From Micractinium sp. NFX-FRZ (lineage: Eukaryota; Chlorophyta; Trebouxiophyceae; Chlorellales; Chlorellaceae): a stretch of DNA of 52,696 nt. Location: positions 1-52,696 of the forward strand of contig JAPTJF010000437.1 of NCBI GenBank assembly GCA_029339195.1. Direction: 5' to 3'. The notes below the pieces were generated by a model that saw only the letters and a program-made list of their open reading frames with translations, had not been told where the DNA came from and searched no databases. The position numbers and the translations under genes were made by a program. Shown piece by piece: positions 43,237 through 52,696 of this stretch (positions are counted from its first letter, which is position 1; every line of letters begins with the position of its first letter).

Positions 43237-45791
43237 TCACGTCCCCTCCAGTAGGCAGCAGGCCGCCCAGAGCACCACCAGCAGCAGCCCCCAGCGCAGG
43301 GCCAGCCCCATGCCTCCAGCCGCCTGCTCCGGCAGCGAGGGCATGAGAAAGCAAAGCCCGGCCTCCAAGTGCCGTTCCAACCGCCCAGTCAGCTTGCGCA
43401 CCCCTGGCCTGTCCGTCCCTCCGGGTGAGGCTGCTCGCACGCCGCTGCGCTGCCGCGACGGAACAATCAGCAGCATGGGCAGCAAGACGCCAAACAAGGA
43501 CTGGTAGAAGAGCAGCAGCGCCGCGCAGCGCTGCTCCGGCTCTGCGCAAGGAGGCAGGCAGGGGGGCAGGGGCAGGGGACAGACGGGCCGTAGCGCCTCA
43601 ATGACGCGTGGGGTGAGCGTCGCGAGCGGGGGGCAACGCCGGCTGCTCATGCACAGGTTCTGTCGAGCGTGCTGTGCGTTGCGTGCTGTGCGTGCTGTGC
43701 ATGCTCACCAGCGGGCACCAGCGTGCTCATGTGCGACCCCATGCCGAGGCAGGCGGAGGCCGCAGACATGATGGTGTGTGCCAGCGCTGCAAAAACCAAC
43801 CAAGGGAAGGGAACATTCAGCAAGTGTGTGCCAGCAGGGCGGGAGCAAGGCGGGAGCAAGGGGTGAGGTCGTGCACCAGCGCTGCAATGCAACCAAGGAG
43901 AAGATATCATACAGTACGGTGTAAGGCTGTGCCGAGCTCAGCAAATGGCTGCAGCCAAACAGTGTGTGCCAATCAGGTAGGCTTTGGGGGTGTTTCGGCC
44001 TTGGGATTCTATACAAGAAACGGCTGCAGCAAAGACGTGCAGTTTAAGCGAGTGCAGGCAGGCAGCAACGTGCTGCATGTTCCACAGATGCTGGTAGGCG
44101 CTCTGCCTGGCAGTGCCGCCATGCTTGCGAATGAACAACAGTGGCACAACAATGCCAGATGTGCGAAGGCACTGCATGCCAGCACAGCCAGCCAGGCATG
44201 GGCAGCTGGCGCGCACCCAGCCGCGCCCACCTGTTCGCTCCTGCATGACCGGGTGCCTCAGTACCTGCACCCACAGCAGGCGCAGCGTGCACAGCAGGGA
44301 TCAGCATAGCAGTTTGTGAGCGGGTGAGGGTGGTGAGGCTGCCAACAAAGGGAGCAAGGGCAGGCAGCCAGGCAGCAGGCAGCGAGGCACGCAGTGGCCT
44401 GCATGCTTGCTTGCATTCGCCAGCTGCTCACCGCGCTAGCACAGAAGCCGGCGTTGCGTATGCGCCAGAGGCCAAACAGCTGCAGCGGCGCGGCCAGGTA
44501 CAGCGGGGGGCGGCAGCCCACCACTGCCCACGCCAGGAATGCGCAGCGGGTGGCTGCACGGTGGCATAGGGGAGCACGGGCAAGGGGCAGGGGCGGGTCA
44601 AACCGAGGGGGGGCACCAGGAGCGGCTGCTGCACATTGCAGCGCCAGCATTGGCCACAACGGCAGCGCAGCAGCAACACCAGCAGCAGCGCTTCAACCCG
44701 CAACCTGCGTGCGCCTGCACAGCGCGCCCAGCCGCCTGCAGCGCAGCAACATCCCCCCTCGCCCAGCGGCAGCTCACAGAGCCAAATCGTGAAGGTGTCC
44801 TCCAGCCATCGCACCGCCTTAATCGGGGACTGCATGCGCATGCGGGTGCAAATGGGTGGGTGGGCAGGCGGCGGTGGGGCAAGCGGCGGCACGGCCCCTC
44901 AGGCACTGCCTGCCTGGGCATTGGGTCGTGGCAAAAGCAGGCGCCATCTCCTCGCCAGGCTCCTCTTTGCCTCGAATGTCACAGGCAGAGGAGCGCTGGC
45001 AGAGGGGCACAGGCAGAGGGGCAGGGCAGCAGGCGGGGCATGCTGCAGCCCTGGCTCCGTATCTGCCCCAGCCCAGAGCGGAATGCATCGTTGCAAGTTA
45101 CGCCGACCTGGGATGGTCCGGGTGTGATGATGTGCATGAGCTTTTTGCTTGTGAGGATGGGCAGGCAGTAAGCTCCGGTGATGACCAGCAGGCGCAGCAG
45201 GCGGCAGTGGCGGCGGTACCAGCCGGGGAAGAACCTGCACACTCGTGTTGAAGGAGCGGGGGGAGTGCTTGCAAGCAACTGTTATGGAGGCACGAGGGTA
45301 CAGCAGTGGGAGGGGAGGGGCAGGCAGGCAGGCGTGTGCTGGATGTACGCATCTGCCGCCTGCTGCCCAATATGCCACGGCGGCATCACCTACCTGCGCC
45401 AGCGGGCGCCAGGGGGGAAGCCGGCCAGGTGGCAGGCATGGCAGGCGCAGCAGAGGGAGTCACGGCGGCAGCGGGGGCCCACTCACCGCGGCAAGATTGC
45501 CATGGCTAGCACCGCCGCCATTAGCGCGGCGTTCTGAGCATTCTCTGTGCGGTTCAGGTGAGGCACGCGCTTGGCGGTGGCTGCTCCCCATACCACCGTC
45601 GCCAAGGAAAAGTAGAGGCGGTCAAAGGCAACGTCGTCACGCGGCGGCCTGCGAGGCGCTGCCCGTGCTGCAGGCCGGAGCGGCGGCGGCGAGGGTTCGG
45701 CCCACCAGTCTGCGGCCGCCTCGCCACCGGCCCCCGCTGCCTCCCCATCATAAGCGCCCTCCTGTACAGCTTCACGCGTCTCCATCGGCAT
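43237..45791 (-). CDS. Multi-pass membrane protein of unknown function, copy B
   Basis: Seven exons, about 340 aa: 45791-45487, 45234-45108, 44829-44778, 44553-44432, 44264-44231, 43786-43709, 43541-43237. The five internal exons have exactly the same lengths as in copy A (127, 52, 122, 34, 78 nt) and the same phases, which supports both models and a tandem duplication. Shared stretches include H-P-V-M-Q-E-R-T, G-M-G-S-H-M, E-P-E-Q-R-C-A-A-L-L-L-F-Y and the last 20 residues. The N-terminal 60 residues are unrelated low-complexity sequence in the two copies. The start could instead be the ATG at 45785. Function unknown; probably five or six membrane helices. Confidence 0.7.
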
Positions 45792-46285
45792 GGCTGCGCA
45801 GACCACCACGTGCGTCGCGCGCGTCTCCGCAGGCGCGGCCACCGCAGGGCAAGGACACCTCCAGCACCAGTCCGCAATCCAAGTGGAGGCGGGAGAGGGC
45901 TAATTCACCCATCGCTGGATGTTGTCGTAGGGTGAAGGCCCACACAATCACCGAGTGGCAAGCACGGGCAAAATGCGCGGTTCCAATGTGTTTGGCGGAT
46001 CGCACCGCGGGCCAAGTGGCTGCTTTGATGGCGAATGTTGTCCAAAGCCCGCAGCCCAGCCCAGCCAGGCCAGCACCTGCTGCCGCCGCCACCATGTGCC
46101 TACGGCAGTGGACACTGGCAGTGCCGGTTGCACAACACCACCTGGCCCCAGACTGGCCAGCCCACCCTGTCCTTCTTGCATTTAGAGGCCGAGTTTGCGT
46201 AAGTAATGCCAACATGATTGGATACTAACAGTGCATCTGCAACTGAGGACCGTCGGGCTGCTGCCAGCGCACACTCCCAGCATCG
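45792..46285. other. Upstream region of membrane-protein copy B
   Basis: No gene seen. It should contain the promoter of copy B. Confidence 0.35.
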
Positions 46286-46323
46286 ATGTGAGGCTCTTGG
46301 CGATATCGCCAAGAGCCTCACAT
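46286..46323. repeat. Perfect 38-bp palindrome
   Basis: ATGTGAGGCTCTTGGCGAT is followed at once by its exact reverse complement, with no spacer. It would form a 19-bp hairpin or cruciform. It lies in non-coding sequence and is not part of any exon. Confidence 0.95.
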
Positions 46324-46975
46324 GCCCCCAGGGCGGCAGGTTCAGCCGCCAGCCACGTGTGCTGCAGTACCCAGCGGCAGAGGCAGCCAAGAACAACATA
46401 AGTGGGTCCGCCAACGACAGGGGGCGAGCAAGCTTTGTGGGGACTCAGGGCAGGGCACAGCTTGGGAGCAGAGGCTGAGGCACGGCCGCCATTCGGAGCT
46501 CCTCCCTTGCACCTGGCGCACTGGTGACGGTTCCGGGGATGGCCTTGCGGCTGGCGGCTGTCTGTGAGGGCGTGCCAGGTGCTCACCACGCTTTCAGCTG
46601 CGCTACTCGCTGCAGGTGTGACGCCACGGGGCACAGCGGGCATAGCATGTGTGTTGAAAGGCGCGGTGTGTGTGGGGGTGAGCCAGTGCTGCCAGAGGGA
46701 CCGAGGCTGCCAGAGGCACCTGGTGACCAAGGGAAGCCGCTGCAGCGGGCAACAGGCGGCATTGGCAGTGCCCAGCTGGCACTTCCCACTTGCACCTGCA
46801 CAACACAGCAAGCTACCCCTGGGTGATTCGCCTGGCTGTGCCAGAGAGATTGCGCCAGAGCACTATCTCTCTCTCTCTCTCGACCACAGCAGCAGCACTC
46901 TCGTATGCCCGCTATGCTTGCACTTGTGCTCCGCCTGTGGCACTGCCGCCTGCACATGCTCTGCATGCTGTGCCA

Positions 46976-47413
46976 GTCACGCCCTGCCTGCTCACGCTCC
47001 ACCTGCCCACACTCTGCCTGCCAGTGTTCACGCGCCGCCCGCACAGCCGCCTGCTCATGGTGTGCTTGCTGTGCCTGCTCAGCCTCCTGCTCACGCTCAA
47101 AGCACGTCTGGTCAGGCTGTGCCTGCAGAACTGCCAGCTCACGCTTTTCCCGCTTCACGGCCAGCTCACCCTGCACCAACTCCTTTTCCGCCCTCACAGC
47201 TGCAGCTGCCAGCTCACGCTGAGTCTGCTCACGCTCTGCCGCTGCTCACTTTTTCCACTCTGCACACGTCAGCACACTCTATGCACGTGCTGCCTCCAGC
47301 CCGGGAGCAGCCCTCTGGGTTGCCTGCTCATGCTCCGCCCGCTGCCGCTGCCGCTGCCGCTCTGCCTGCCGTGCCGCCTCAGCATGCGCCACATCCCGCT
47401 CGTGCCGCTTGGC
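46976..47413 (-). pseudogene. Broken coiled-coil protein gene
   Basis: On the minus strand two frames carry dense Arg/Glu/Gln/Ala coiled-coil sequence: 47413 to about 47284 (A-K-R-H-E-R-D-V-A-H-A-E-A-A-R-Q-A-E-R) closed by a TAG, then about 47260 to 46976 (A-E-K-E-L-V-Q-G-E-L-A-V-K-R-E-K-R-E-L) in another frame. No splice sites join them convincingly. It may be a decayed gene, perhaps of the same sort as the coiled-coil ORF at 8501-9316. No start was found. Confidence 0.4.
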
Positions 47414-48072
47414 GGGATGGCGCCGCCTGCCGTCACATTGACCCACACTTGCAACTGCAGCAGCCTACAGGTGGAGCATGTTCTTGTGACTCTGTGATTA
47501 CGGGACAGACAGTGACAGAGACAGATGAGATGAGCAGTTGCCTTCAGCAGAGAAGGGTGCACACAGGGGCAGAGCACCACTGGAGCACTGGCTGGTGGGA
47601 GCTGTGGGCACCCACGGGCAGTCCGACTCAAGAATCTGAGTGAAATATGAGTACAAAGCTTCGGTTCATACTATACAAGCTGGATGGAGATGCGCAGGTA
47701 CCTTCACCATGCAGTACCACCTGGCGGGACGGTGCTAGGGGTGGTGCCAGGCCGCCTGGTGTAGCGTCAAACCATGGCCAGAGAAGGTCCGGCCTGACAA
47801 CATTTGCACAGACTGTTTAAATCAGCAAAACTGGTGTTACAGAGAGCGTGTGTCTGCACGTCAAACAGTCAGCAATGTGCAGAAAGCCACTGCAGGGTGA
47901 TGCGTGGGTAGGGGGACGGATGGGCGCTCCGAGAGGCGGGAGGAGTGGAGAAGTGGAGACGGGCAGCCACTGCCTTTTGACCGGCCACGCTAGCTTCTTA
48001 AAACCGTGAGCAAGCAAGCCAACCTCGATCCCTTGCACGCAGAGAGAGTTGGGCAGTACGGGGAAGGGGGCA
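47414..48072. other. 3' flank of the gamma-tubulin complex gene
   Basis: No gene recognised. TTACA at 47837-47841 is the likely minus-strand poly(A) signal, 232 nt after the stop. Confidence 0.45.
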
Positions 48073-51000
48073 TCATGCCATGCTGGCCTCATAGAAGCGT
48101 GAATAATCGAGCGCCCCCTGCAGCTGGCGCAGCTCGTCCGCATGGCTGCCCGCCTCAGCCGCCTTGGCCGCCAGCACGCGCAGCAGCAGGCGCTGGCGTG
48201 CGCCAAAGTCGCGACGCAGCGCGCCCAGTGCGCCATGCAGCTCGCCCAGCCGCCGCTGCAGCTCCGCCCGCCGACCCGCCCACTGCAAGCCAACCGGGGG
48301 CGGGCGCTGCGGTACCTCAAAAGCCTCCGCCGCTACGTCAATATCTGCCGCTACATCCTCTTCCACCTCTGCCTCCACCCCAGCTGCCGCCGCCGCTGCT
48401 GCCGCTGCCGCTGCAGCCCCTGCTCCTTGCTGGCCGCCACCGCTGCCGCCGATGCCAACGTCACCCATGTGAGCGAGCGCTTCGAGGGCTGCTGAGCAGG
48501 ACTCGATCTGCCGGCGCAGCGCGCAGTACTGCAGGCAGGCGTTGAGCAGGTGCAGCAGGCCCTCGTGCACCAGCCGGGCGACGCCGTCAGGGCTGCAGGC
48601 AAGCAGGCAGGCAGAAAGGTTTGTTGCCTGTAAGGGAGGGGCGGCAGGTGCATGCTGTGCCGCCGTGCCAGCAGCGGCCGCCGCTGCAGCAACATGTCCA
48701 GAGCCTGGAGAAGCACTCAAATCAGGGGCAGCGGCGGCAGGCAGCTGCAGCAGCCGCAGCAGCTCGCGCCCACCCAGGCAGCCTCCACAGCAACAGCAGC
48801 AGCAGCCTGCCCAGGCAGCCTCCACTGCAGCAGCAGCAGCAGCGGCATGCCCCCCACCCAGGCAGCATCCACAGCAGCAGGTGCGGCCCACCTGAGCAGG
48901 CAGTACCGCGTGACGGCACGTTGGTACTTGGCCCGGCAGCGGTGCATGGCGTCCAGGGAGGTGCACGCCTCAACCGCCTGTCGGTTGGAAAGCAGGTGGG
49001 CAGGCGGCGGGGCGTGGACCAGTGAGCACACATTGCCGGAGAGCCGAGCGCACACGGTGCAGGGCGGATTGGTGCAGTGCATGGGCAAGGGGCAGGGCCT
49101 CAGCAATTGTAAGCAGCCAATCGTTGGTGCCCTGCTGGCCTGCTGGCTGGCTGGCGCCCACAGACGCTCAAGCGCAGGGAGTCGAGGCAGGGCGTATGCC
49201 CACATTCAAACCCTGCCTGCCAGCTCATCACCTGCTCCAACCAGGCGCCAGCTGCCAGCACCCGATCCTTGATGTACTGTAGTACTGAGTCCACCAGGTG
49301 CATCATCTGCAGTACCATGTCAGTACCAGGCAGGGCAGTACAAGGCAGGGGTCAGGAAGTCAGCGGGGCGCAGGGTGCGTACCTCAATCCAAGTAAGGCA
49401 CAGCGCACGAGGGCAGGGCAGCGCCCGGGCAGGTACTGCTGCCCGGCACCTGGCATGCCAGCCGCTGATTCGCGCATACCAACCTGCACTGCCACCCACA
49501 TGCTCCTGGCCTGTGTTGTGACCCATTAACGCTTTAGGCTCGTCAGGCAGGGCCCCACCTTGTGTTGCAAGCACATTGCCTTGGTGCCGCTGTGACCCAT
49601 GCCCACCCGGCCCCATGCCACCCGGCCCTGTCAGCAGCATGCCCCGGCCAGCGGCAACCAGCCGCACCTGGTGCTGCAGCCCATCGCGTGCCGCGCTGCT
49701 CTGGCTTGCCCGCCGCCCCGCCTTCCAGGCGTGGTAGCGCACCGACTGAAGCGACTGCTTCACCCAGCGCAGCTGCAGCAGGTGGGAGGTGCATTGCAAG
49801 CACTCAGTGGGCAGGTGTGTGGCATGCATCATTGGGGATGAGCGGTATCTACCGCAAGGGACAAGTCTATGTTGGAGGCAGGGCGAGCAACAGCGAGCTC
49901 TAAGCACACCCACTGTTTGCCCGCGCACCCAAGGTTGCGAAATGCCCACAGCTGATACCCCTGACTTGTAGCAGCAGCACCGGTACTGCATTGTACTGCT
50001 CCAGCATGCCCTCCTCAGCCATTCACCCCACCACAGCGACACCCAATACGTATGCGCCCACCTGCAGCAGCAGCACCAGTACCGTATTGTACTGCTCCAG
50101 CATCCCCTCCTCAGCCACCAAGCTCAGCGGCCACCCCGGCTCCAGGCGCAGGCGCAGCCTGGCCAGCGCGTGCACCCGCTGCGGCACGTGCTGCCCCTGC
50201 TGCCCCTGCTGCGCCGCCGTCGGGGGCAGGATGTGGGCCGAGGCGCGGAGCGTGCGCCCCTTGCCCCCGGCTGCCAGCGCGTCCTGCAGCGCTGCATTCA
50301 GCTCGAACTCCGACACACGGTCCATGCCGCCGGTCATGGTGCTGCAGGGCGGAGAGTGGGGGACGGGCAGGAGAGGATGCTGGTAGGTGGGCAGTGCAGG
50401 TTGCAAAGAACGGGCAAAGGTGCTGGAGGCGAGCGGGTGGGTGGGCAGAGCAGGGCGGGGGAAGTGGATGGGCTGGCAGGGAATCAGGCACGATGGAGGA
50501 TTCGGCAGTGAAGAAGGGAACGGGGAGGGGAGGCGAGCTGTGGAGGGGCCGCATGCCTGGGGGGACCCTGGGTGCTCATTTGCGGCAGCACCCCATGGCC
50601 TCCGTGCAGCAGCGGGATGATTCAGAAGCAGAGCATGATTACTTGACCGCGCTTGCACGCCACTTGGATGCCTGTCAAGGTCCCCAGTCCTGCGCCCCAC
50701 CTGATGCGCCTCAGCAGGAAGTTGACAAAAGGCTCCAGCACAGGGGAGCCCAGCAGGTAGGTCTCCCGCAGGGCCGCAAGCTGCAGCCCAGAAACACCCC
50801 GGCAGGGAGGGTAGGTTGAGGAGCGTTGCAACACAGCAGGGCAATGCAACACAGCAAGGGGCACTTGGCAGGTGCCACAGAGGCTGCCGGCAAGTGCTGC
50901 CAAGGCAAACAGCCAGTCAAACCTCGCAGGCCGAGGTGTTGATCAAGCTGATGTCACGGCAATCGGCATGGGGCAAGGGATGCAAAAATCCTCCTCCCGC

Positions 51001-52635
51001 CTTCCCTCCCTCCCCACCTCACCTGACGCAGCAGGCCGTGCCGCAGCAGCACAGCACACAGCTCGCCGCCAGCGGCCTCCACCTGCGACTGCACCGGCCG
51101 CAGCAGGCAGCCCTGCAGCAGCACACCCAGAGGTGGCGCCTCCGCCGCCAGTCGAGGCTGCAGCTGGCGCCGCGCCCCTGCAGCGCTACCGCCACCCAAC
51201 ACACTGTCGAGGCCGCCGTTACTGCTGCTGCTGCTGCCGCTGACAGGGGTGGCGTGCCGTCCCCAGAGTTGGTCAGTGATGCTGCCTGCAAAGGGCTGGA
51301 GGCCCAAGGGCACGCCATAGCTGCTGGCCAGCCGCTGCTGCCGCCTGCTGCTGCTGCTGCTGCCGCTGCTGCCACCCAGGCAGTCGAGGACGTGGAGCTG
51401 ATGTGACAGTGCTGCTGCCGTGTGGCGGTACCACTCCTGCCAGCTGGTGCTGTCAAACTGAGGGCTGGCGGTGCGGCCTGCCTCGCCTGCTGAGGTCGCT
51501 GCATCATCCGTGCCTGCCTGCCCTGGCGTGTCGGAAGGTTCCGAAGGTGCAGCCACAAGGCAGGACTCCAGCGGGGCTGGTGGAATGATGAGCAGAGGCA
51601 GCTGCTCCACCGCTGCGCACGATGCCTGCGCCGCCCGCGACTCAGCTGCCTGCCGCATGCGCTCCCCCATGCTGAGCCCGCCCTTGCCGCTGCGACTGCT
51701 GTGTGTGTGGCCACTCCTGGCAGCATGGCCCGCAGCACCGGTCGGGTCCACATGGGATGCTGAGCTGTCAAGGATGGTTGCCAGGCTGGCAGCCGGCAGG
51801 CCCTCTGCTGACGCTGGCAGCTGCGGCAGCGCCGGCAGCGTGTCCTCTTCAGGCACGTGCAGCGCTTGACCGCCGTAAACTCCCCCTGGCACCTGCCAGT
51901 CGCCACAGAATAGACGGCTGCTGGCGCTCCTCCCGCTGCTGCTGCTGCCCCCAGGGCTCCCGCCGCTGCACCCATCCTCGCCCTCGCCCTCAGCGGCAGT
52001 CCGCCAGGGCAGGCGAGGCAGCAGCTGCTGCCCTCCATGTGGCAGCTCACTGCTGGACAGGCTCAGCTGCTCCTGGAGCTGGGACTCCAAATTGGACAGC
52101 AGCTGCTGGTGCAGCTGCAACGGCTCTGGGCCTGGGCCTTCCTCGCTGCCTGCCTCGCCTACCAGCGCCAGCCTGGCAGCCGCTGCTGTCGGCAGCTGTG
52201 GCATGCCATACGGCCCCTGGCCCTGGCGCTGCCCCAGCTGCTGCTGCTGCTGTTGCTCCGCCACTGCTGCAAATCCCAAGGCGCCGTACTCTGAGAGCCG
52301 GCGTTTGGCTGGCGACGGCGGCCCTTCCGCAGTGTCGCCTGCCGCCCCGCCGCCCGGCGCCGCACCGCTGGTGGCAAGCTGCCCTGCTGTCGACGTCGCC
52401 GCTGCTGCTGCCGCTGCTGTCAGGCGCCAGCCACAGTACGCCTGCAGCAGCAGCGCCGACTTGCCGGCTGCCAGGATGCTGTCTGCCAGAGGGGCCAGGA
52501 AGCAGGGCACTGCGGGCGCCTGAGGCCCGCCGCTGGGAAAGGCAGCGGTGCTACCTGAGGCAGCGCTGCCGGCAGCGGGCCGCAGGATGAAGGCTTCTGT
52601 CCAGAAGCGGGGGCTGTCGGTTTGGATGTCTGGGC
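48073..52635 (-). CDS. Gamma-tubulin complex component (GCP5-like), 5' part outside window
   Basis: Seven visible exons: 52635-51023, 50780-50701, 50341-50062, 49772-49668, 49306-49232, 48977-48892, 48592-48073, in phase throughout (about 919 aa seen). GCP-family landmarks in order: S-P-R-F-W-T-E-A-F-I-L-R, P-C-F-L-A-P-L-A-D-S-I-L-A-A-G-K-S (typical of the N-terminal domain), L-R-E-T-Y-L-L-G-S, E-F-E-L-N-A-A-L-Q-D-A-L, W-P-L-S-L-V, L-E-Q-Y-N-T-V-L-V-L-L-L-Q-L-R-W-V-K-Q-S-L, M-M-H-L-V-D-S-V-L-Q-Y-I and L-V-H-E-G-L-L-H-L-L-N-A-C. It takes part in the ring complex that nucleates microtubules. The Y-N-x-V-x-V-x-L-L-Q-x-x-W pattern favours GCP5 (or GCP6) over GCP2-4. The first exon holds a 400-residue Gln/Ser/Gly/Ala-rich insertion between the two GCP halves, longer than in animals. 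The upstream intron runs into the window end. Confidence 0.85.
49968..50020 (-). repeat. Copy of a GCP exon end in the next intron
   Basis: About 50 nt repeat the end of exon 50341-50062 (E-E-G-M-L-E-Q-Y-N-T-V-L-V-L-L-L), some 95 nt downstream. The donor in the copy is TACAAG, which is not usable. Confidence 0.7.
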
Positions 52636-52653
52636 CTGCATGGAACAGGGGAA

Positions 52654-52680
52654 GGGGGGGGGGGGGGGGGGGGGGGGGGG
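52654..52680 (-). repeat. 27-nt poly-G tract (poly-C in the gene's sense)
   Basis: In the sense of the GCP gene this is a C run lying shortly before the acceptor of exon 52635-51023, mirroring the C run before the serpin exon at 134. Confidence 0.8.
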
Positions 52681-52696
52681 CCTTGGGGGGGTTGTT

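Noticed and set aside
51019..52050. 343-codon minus-strand open frame overlapping the GCP exon
   Set aside because: It is in a different frame from the GCP-family residues and consists of Arg/Ala/Trp low-complexity shadow sequence.

Overview
The window looks like nuclear DNA of a coccoid green alga of the Chlorella type (Trebouxiophyceae). It is GC-rich, its genes are cut into many short exons with perfect phase continuity, introns are C/T-rich with GT-AG and some GC-AG borders, TGTAA poly(A) signals lie downstream of several stops, and proteins carry long Ala/Gln/Gly/Ser tracts. I rebuilt the genes by hand from splice sites, reading phase and family knowledge. No transcript data were available, so every exon model is a prediction.

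Layout. 134-1123 (+) is the 3' part of a serpin gene with a 1-nt frame break. 1741-8003 (-) is a second, complete serpin converging on it; it has two phase-compatible reactive-centre-loop exons that cannot be used together. 8004-10095 holds a Gln-rich ORF flanked by GCCCGT/ACGGGC hairpins. 10096-18109 (+) is a 15-exon RWA/CAS1-type wall-polysaccharide O-acetylation protein; its fourth intron contains an antisense five-exon gene (12309-14553, -). 19340-24796 (-) is a probably plastid-targeted aldo-keto reductase. 25135-29060 (+) is a YacP/Rae1-like NYN-domain ribonuclease. 29749-32870 (-) is a GTP cyclohydrolase II of riboflavin synthesis, and its third intron carries three copies of a box C/D snoRNA. 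33914-40009 (+) is nephrocystin-4, a ciliary transition-zone protein. 40582-42965 and 43237-45791 (both -) are tandem paralogues of an unrecognised multi-pass membrane protein with almost identical exon lengths. 46.3-47.6 kb holds a perfect 38-bp palindrome and a broken coiled-coil gene. 48073-52635 (-) is the 3' part of a gamma-tubulin complex component resembling GCP5.

The genes are housekeeping and cell-structure functions and do not form a pathway. The unifying oddity is architectural: in at least six genes an exon end with its splice site is copied, degenerately, into the neighbouring intron. The alternative serpin loop exons look like a functional outcome of this exon-border duplication, and the snoRNA triplet may be a related case of tandem duplication inside an intron.
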